From GCA-2748575 sp965222725 (GTDB lineage: Bacteria > Pseudomonadota > Gammaproteobacteria > Pseudomonadales > Ketobacteraceae): 64,000 nucleotides of DNA. Both the position numbers and the translations under genes were made by a program. The notes under the pieces were generated by a model. That model was not told the DNA's origin. It ran no database searches and saw only the letters and a list, made by a program, of their open reading frames with translations. Numbering within the stretch: the stretch's first letter is position 1; each line of letters opens with the position of its first letter. The DNA lies in assembly GCA_965222725.1 (NCBI GenBank), contig OZ244969.1, positions 2,108,001 through 2,172,000 of the forward strand, in the 5' to 3' direction. Shown here piece by piece: positions 59,861 through 64,000 of the stretch.

Positions 59861-60982
59861 TCATAGGCCAGCACCGGGATTACCCGGGTGAATGGCGCCC
59901 AGAATCACCGGCTTGCGCGCCCCGGTGACGGTCATGGTGGCCAGGGCCTTGCCTTCCAGGCAAGCTTTGGCCAGCCAGGCAAAACCCACTGCTTCTACCC
60001 AGTCCGGGGCTATTCCAAGGGCCGCGGTGGAGTCCGTTGGTAACCCCGTCAGTGCGGCAATCCGCTCTGTGAGCAGTGAATTAGCCGCGCCACCGCCGCA
60101 GATATACACCTCTTCAGCCCCCGGGCAAAACTGAGTTACCCCATCCGCAATCGTCTGTGCGCTTAATTCGCACAGGGTTCGTTGTACGTCCGCCGGCCTG
60201 TGAGTCTTGATCATGGCACTTGTCAGGCCCAGATGGTCCGGCGTGAAATACTCCTTGCCGGTGCTTTTCGGTGGACGCTGCCGGTAGTAGGAATCTGCCA
60301 GCCACTGTGCCAGTAATTCCGGGATCACAGCGCCGTTCCGGGCCCAGTGGCCATCGGCATCAAAGCGGTCGCCCTTAACGGAGCCAATCCAGTAATCCAT
60401 CAGGCCATTGGCCGGTCCTGTATCAAACCCTGTGAGTGCGCCGTCTGGCTTCAGAAAACTGATGTTGGCAATACCGCCGGTGTTGATCACCACCCGGTTC
60501 ACATCACTGCTCTGAAACAGCGCCTGATGGAACAGTGGGGCAAGTGGCGCACCCTGGCCGCCCAGCTGCATATCCGCCCGACGCAGATCGCTGACAACCG
60601 TAATCCCCAGATTCTGGGAAATGCCGTAGGGGTTGCCGATCTGCAGGGTAAAGGGGGAGTCGGTGTCGGGGCGGTGACGAATGGTCTGGCCATGAAGGCC
60701 GGCTGCCCGGATATCTCCCGCAGCGACTTGAGCCTGCTTCAGGAGCTCTTCCGCCGCCGCCTGGTAACTGGCGCCAATGGCGTTGTCCAGGGCCCCCATG
60801 CGATCGATTTCATTGGCGGCGGGAGTGAACAGGGCAATCACCTGATCGCGCAGGGTTTGGGGGAAGGGGGTAAAGCTTGTGGCCACAAGCTTCGGCGACG
60901 AGCCGGAAAAATCCACCAGGGCGGCATCAATGCCATCGGCACTGGTGCCGGACATGATGCCCAGGTAGAGGCTGGCGGCCAC
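59861..60982 (-). CDS. anmK: Anhydro-N-acetylmuramic acid kinase
   Basis: A 373-residue ASKHA-fold kinase of cell-wall recycling that opens and phosphorylates 1,6-anhydroMurNAc. N-terminal LGIMSGTSADGIDAALVDF is the family signature; GGIANISFL, GFDTGPANGLMDYW and GGGAANSLL complete the active site. It starts 3 bases after the M23 peptidase stop, so wall hydrolysis and recycling are cotranscribed. It is convergent with the DsrE-like gene with only 9 bases between. Confidence 0.95.
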   Translation of the reverse strand: MAASLYLGIMSGTSADGIDAALVDFSGSSPKLVATSFTPFPQTLRDQVIALFTPAANEIDRMGALDNAIGASYQAAAEELLKQAQVAAGDIRAAGLHGQTIRHRPDTDSPFTLQIGNPYGISQNLGITVVSDLRRADMQLGGQGAPLAPLFHQALFQSSDVNRVVINTGGIANISFLKPDGALTGFDTGPANGLMDYWIGSVKGDRFDADGHWARNGAVIPELLAQWLADSYYRQRPPKSTGKEYFTPDHLGLTSAMIKTHRPADVQRTLCELSAQTIADGVTQFCPGAEEVYICGGGAANSLLTERIAALTGLPTDSTAALGIAPDWVEAVGFAWLAKACLEGKALATMTVTGARKPVILGAIHPGNPGAGL

Positions 60983-60985
60983 GGG

Positions 60986-62380
60986 CTATTCAGCCGATGC
61001 CAGTGTTTGCTCGAAACTGCTCGCGTAGGCGTAGAACTGATTCTGAACTTTCTTGGCGTGGGCCAGGAAGGCTTCCTTCTCGCTGGCCGGTACCGGTTGT
61101 GCGGTGGGAAGCTTCACTGTAACCGGGTTGCGCACCCGGCCGTTTTCATAGAATTCGTAGTGCAGGTGAGGCCCGGTGGCCAGACCGGAGCTGCCCACAT
61201 AGCCGATCACCTGACCCTGCTTGACGCTGGCGCCGCTGCGAATGCCTTTGGCATAGCGATGCATGTGGGCATACAGGGTGCGGTAACGCTGGCCATGCTG
61301 CAGAATTACCACGCGGCCGTAGCCCCCCTTGCGACCGGCATAATGGACCTTGCCATCGCCGGTGGCTTTAATGGGGGTGCCTGTGGACGCGGCATAGTCA
61401 GTGCCTTTGTGAGCGCGAATAGTATGCAGTACCGGGTGTTTGCGGCGCAGGTTAAAGTGGGAGCTGATCCGGGCAAAATCCACCGGTGTGCGCAAGAAGG
61501 CTTTCCGCATGCTGTCGCCGTCCGGGCTGAAAAACTCGCTGGAGCCGTCTGCCTTGGTGTAGCGAATCGCGGTGAAGGTCTCGCCCTGATTAACGAACTG
61601 GGCGGCCAGGATGTCACCATCACGGACCTTTTCACCATCCAGGAACAGCTCTTCATAAATCAGGCTGAATTTGTCGCCCTTGCGGATATCCAGGGCAAAG
61701 TCGATATCCCAGCCGAAAATCTGCGCCAGCTCCATGGTGGTCTTCTGGGACAGGCCCGCCCCCTGGGCGCTCAGAAACAGCGAGGAATCTATGGTGGCCT
61801 GGGTATAGGTGGTATAGGGCTGCAGGGTTTTCTTGTGGTGTTCGGCGTTAAAGCTGTTGCTCTCTTCGTTATAAACAAAGAGCGTGGATTCAATATTATT
61901 GATCTCGCGCTTCAGCTGTAGCAGCTTGCCTTCTTCAATATCAAACAGGATATTCTCGCCGGGTTTCAGGCTGGCCAGTGATTTGGCCTCTTTGCCGGAA
62001 CTGATAAAGCGGTGTACATCGCGGGCATTCAGCCCGGCGCGATTAAAGATATGGGAAAGAGTATCGCCCTTTCTGACGGTAATGGTTTTCCAGTTAACCT
62101 TGGGGAATTCTTCCGGCTCGCCCACCAGTTTGTGAGATTCATCTTCGGTGTCTGCTGCTGCCGTGTTGGCAGCTGTCTCGGCGGCTCCGCTTTCAAGTGT
62201 CTGATTTAAAAGCTCAATGGGAGCGGTCAGCTCAACGACGGTGCGTTTTGCCGAGGCATCCTGGCTGGGCAGAACCGCCAGAGTAATGCTGAAAACGGCT
62301 GTTGCCACAGCGGCGATCATCAGGTGGTTTCTGGGGTAGTGCTTTGCAGTCTGTTTAATCTGTTCTTTAATCATTGCCAC
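60986..62380 (-). CDS. M23 family murein endopeptidase with OapA/LysM-like region (MepM type)
   Basis: A 464-residue periplasmic or membrane-anchored peptidase. One membrane helix (about 20-38), an OapA/LysM-like segment (about 90-150; TVRKGDTLSHIFNRAGLN) and a C-terminal zinc M23 domain with HKGTDYAA and HLHYEF ligands, followed by a VTVKLPTAQPVP tail. It resembles E. coli MepM/YebA, which cuts cross-links to let the wall expand. It is upstream of anmK in one unit and divergent from tyrS. Confidence 0.92.
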   Translation of the reverse strand: MAMIKEQIKQTAKHYPRNHLMIAAVATAVFSITLAVLPSQDASAKRTVVELTAPIELLNQTLESGAAETAANTAAADTEDESHKLVGEPEEFPKVNWKTITVRKGDTLSHIFNRAGLNARDVHRFISSGKEAKSLASLKPGENILFDIEEGKLLQLKREINNIESTLFVYNEESNSFNAEHHKKTLQPYTTYTQATIDSSLFLSAQGAGLSQKTTMELAQIFGWDIDFALDIRKGDKFSLIYEELFLDGEKVRDGDILAAQFVNQGETFTAIRYTKADGSSEFFSPDGDSMRKAFLRTPVDFARISSHFNLRRKHPVLHTIRAHKGTDYAASTGTPIKATGDGKVHYAGRKGGYGRVVILQHGQRYRTLYAHMHRYAKGIRSGASVKQGQVIGYVGSSGLATGPHLHYEFYENGRVRNPVTVKLPTAQPVPASEKEAFLAHAKKVQNQFYAYASSFEQTLASAE

Positions 62381-62645
62381 TTCAGGGGGTTAGCGCGAGT
62401 TTTGAATCCAATCTGTAGATATGGATTAATAATAGACCTAATCGGAAGGATACAGAAGCCCTGTCTGCCGGGCTGAGGTTTATATCACATAAATTTCAGG
62501 GCTATAAATTAAATTATTATAAGGCGGACTGATGTTAGTCAGTGGTGGTGTTACAATAAGCGCCATTTCGATGCAGCCTAATAAACTTAGCTGCTAGAGC
62601 GGTGTTTACTGCCTGTTCAGAGATAAAATTTTCAGAGGTAATGGC

Positions 62646-63854
62646 GTGTCAAACGTTGATCAGGAAGCGCTGGCGCTGCTAAAGCGCGGTGTTGAAGAAA
62701 TACTGGTGGAAGAAGAGTTCACCAAAAAGCTGGAAGAGGGGCGACCCCTGCGTATCAAGGCCGGATTTGACCCCACGGCTCCGGATCTGCATCTGGGGCA
62801 CACGGTGCTGATCAACAAGTTGCGCCAGTTCCAGGATATGGGCCACGAAATCCTGTTCCTGATCGGGGATTTTACCGGCATGATCGGCGACCCCACCGGC
62901 AAGAACCAGACCCGCCAGCCCCTGACCCCGGAAAAGGTGAAGCAGAACGCGCAGACCTATCAGGAACAGATTTTCAAAATCCTGGATAAGGAAAAGACGC
63001 AAATCGTTTTTAACTCCCACTGGCTTAACGATCTGGGCGCTGCCGGCATCATTCAGCTGGCAGCACAGCAGACGGTGGCCCGGATGCTGGAGCGTGACGA
63101 TTTTAGCAAGCGCTTCAGGAATAATCAGTCCATTGCCATTCATGAATTCCTTTACCCGTTGATACAGGGGTACGATTCCGTTGCGCTCAAGTCAGACGTG
63201 GAATTGGGGGGGACGGACCAGAAGTTTAACCTGCTGATGGGGCGCGAACTGCAGAAGGCGCACGGCCAGTCGCCCCAGACCGTGATGATGATGCCGATAC
63301 TGGAAGGGCTGGATGGCGTACAGAAAATGTCCAAGTCCTTGGGTAACTATATCGGGGTCAATGACTCCCCCTCGGAAATGTGGGGCAAATTATTGCAGAT
63401 TTCAGACGATCTCATGTGGCGTTACTTCGAGCTTCTCAGCTTCAGATCCAATGAAGAAATTGAAGGCTATCGGCGCGATGTGGAGGGCGGTGCCAATCCG
63501 CGGGATATAAAAACAAAGCTGGCTGAGGAAATTGTGGCCCGCTTCCATGGTGAGGAGGCGGTGCAAAATGCCAGTAAAGGCGCCGGCAACAAGTTTAAAT
63601 GGGGGGAAACCCCGGAGGATATGCCGGAATTTGAGTTCAGCGCCGAAGGCGAGGCCGGCGTTCGCTATCCCAATGTAATGCAAATGGCCGGCCTGGTGGA
63701 CACCACCAGCCGCGCCCGCAACATGATCAAGCAGGGCGCCATCCGGGTGGATGGCGAGCCGGTAAAAGATGCCAGCGCCCTGTTGCCGGTGGGTGGCCCC
63801 TACGTTTGTCAGGCAGGCAAAAAGAAGTTTGCCAGGGTCACCATAACTCCCTGA
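62646..63854 (+). CDS. tyrS: Tyrosyl-tRNA synthetase (TyrZ type)
   Basis: A 402-residue class I synthetase. The HIGH motif appears as HLGH in DLHLGHTVLINKL, and KMSKS as VQKMSKSLGNYIG near residue 228, with a C-terminal S4-type domain (about 340-400). The KMSKS-bearing, 400-residue form corresponds to the TyrZ-like class rather than E. coli TyrS. It starts with GTG at 62646 after AGAGG. In Pseudomonas this gene lies directly before an rRNA operon, as appears to be the case here. Confidence 0.96.
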   Translation: MSNVDQEALALLKRGVEEILVEEEFTKKLEEGRPLRIKAGFDPTAPDLHLGHTVLINKLRQFQDMGHEILFLIGDFTGMIGDPTGKNQTRQPLTPEKVKQNAQTYQEQIFKILDKEKTQIVFNSHWLNDLGAAGIIQLAAQQTVARMLERDDFSKRFRNNQSIAIHEFLYPLIQGYDSVALKSDVELGGTDQKFNLLMGRELQKAHGQSPQTVMMMPILEGLDGVQKMSKSLGNYIGVNDSPSEMWGKLLQISDDLMWRYFELLSFRSNEEIEGYRRDVEGGANPRDIKTKLAEEIVARFHGEEAVQNASKGAGNKFKWGETPEDMPEFEFSAEGEAGVRYPNVMQMAGLVDTTSRARNMIKQGAIRVDGEPVKDASALLPVGGPYVCQAGKKKFARVTITP

Positions 63855-63856
63855 GA

Positions 63857-63903
63857 ATTTTATTAAATAAATCTGTTGACTCATTTCGGGCGGCCCGTAT
63901 AAT
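63857..63903 (+). promoter_or_regulatory. rRNA-type promoter P1 with UP element
   Basis: An A/T-only stretch (63857-63872) resembling an UP element, then TTGACT (63876-63881), a 16-base spacer and a perfect TATAAT (63898-63903), followed by a GC-rich discriminator. This architecture, just after tyrS, fits the first promoter of an rrn operon lying beyond the window. Confidence 0.75.
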
Positions 63904-63970
63904 GCCGCTCCACTTCGCAGCAAACCGGGCAAAACAAAACGCCCCGAACTGTAGAAGCAAACACCTCGAA

Positions 63971-63997
63971 AAACTTTTTTAAATCAAGGTGTTGACA
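63971..63997 (+). promoter_or_regulatory. Second rRNA-type promoter, -35 half only
   Basis: A second A/T-rich tract (63971-63985) leads to a perfect TTGACA (63992-63997), but the window ends before a -10. Tandem promoters of this kind are usual for rRNA operons. Confidence 0.6.
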
Positions 63998-64000
63998 ACG

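Noticed and set aside
60347..61921. A 524-codon plus-strand frame across anmK and the M23 gene
   Set aside because: It spans two well-supported genes on the other strand and has no family features despite its length.

Overview
The window is a gammaproteobacterial chromosome segment, moderately GC-rich and almost fully coding. Gene order follows three blocks known from Pseudomonas and related marine gammaproteobacteria: rnfH-bamE-fur-recN-(hrcA)-grpE-dnaK-dnaJ-dapB-carAB-greA-yhbY-rlmE-ftsH-folP-glmM-tpiA-secG-tRNAs-rimP-nusA-infB-rbfA-truB-rpsO-pnp; then holA-lptE-leuS with lnt-corC-ybeY-phoH-miaB; then argC-DUF6776-bactofilin-erpA-anmK-M23-tyrS running toward a probable rRNA operon. An hrcA gene ahead of grpE argues against Pseudomonas itself. 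An oceanic hydrocarbon-degrader type of lineage (Oceanospirillales/Alcanivorax-like) is plausible, but I cannot prove the genus from sequence reading.

Layout. 1-4.5 kb: the 3' part of a sodium:solute symporter, rnfH, bamE, fur and recN. 4.7-9.9 kb: the heat-shock cluster hrcA-grpE-dnaK-dnaJ, with two good sigma32-type promoters. 10-16 kb: dapB, carA, carB and greA. 16-22.8 kb: yhbY, rlmE, ftsH, folP, glmM, tpiA and secG. 22.9-32.4 kb: tRNA-Leu(GAG), initiator tRNA and the translation/RNA-decay superoperon rimP to pnp. 32.6-34.2 kb: a secreted START-domain protein and an apparently autoregulated TetR repressor. 34.3-45 kb: mainly minus-strand envelope, tRNA and replication genes (holA, lptE, leuS, lnt, corC, ybeY, phoH, miaB) with a plus-strand ElyC-like gene.

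45.1-54.2 kb is the accessory part: a copper-delivery pair (SCO1 and PCuAC, the latter with a natural C-terminal His6), a dienelactone-hydrolase-like protein, a 7TM diguanylate cyclase, a secreted GH5 enzyme resembling endoglycosylceramidases, and a three-gene unit of a DUF7064/7065-like protein, an APH-type kinase and a DUF6285 protein. The kinase and DUF6285 pair resembles LvaA/LvaB of levulinate catabolism. 54.2-64 kb: hemJ, a ClC channel, argC, DUF6776-bactofilin, erpA, an exported DsrE-like protein, anmK, an M23 endopeptidase and tyrS, ending in tandem rRNA-type promoters.

No CRISPR array, prophage, integrase or insertion sequence was seen. The best candidates for something not well described are the DUF7064-kinase-DUF6285 operon, the GH5 enzyme with its odd antisense terminator, and the translationally coupled DUF6776-bactofilin pair. 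Most of the window is conserved core genome.
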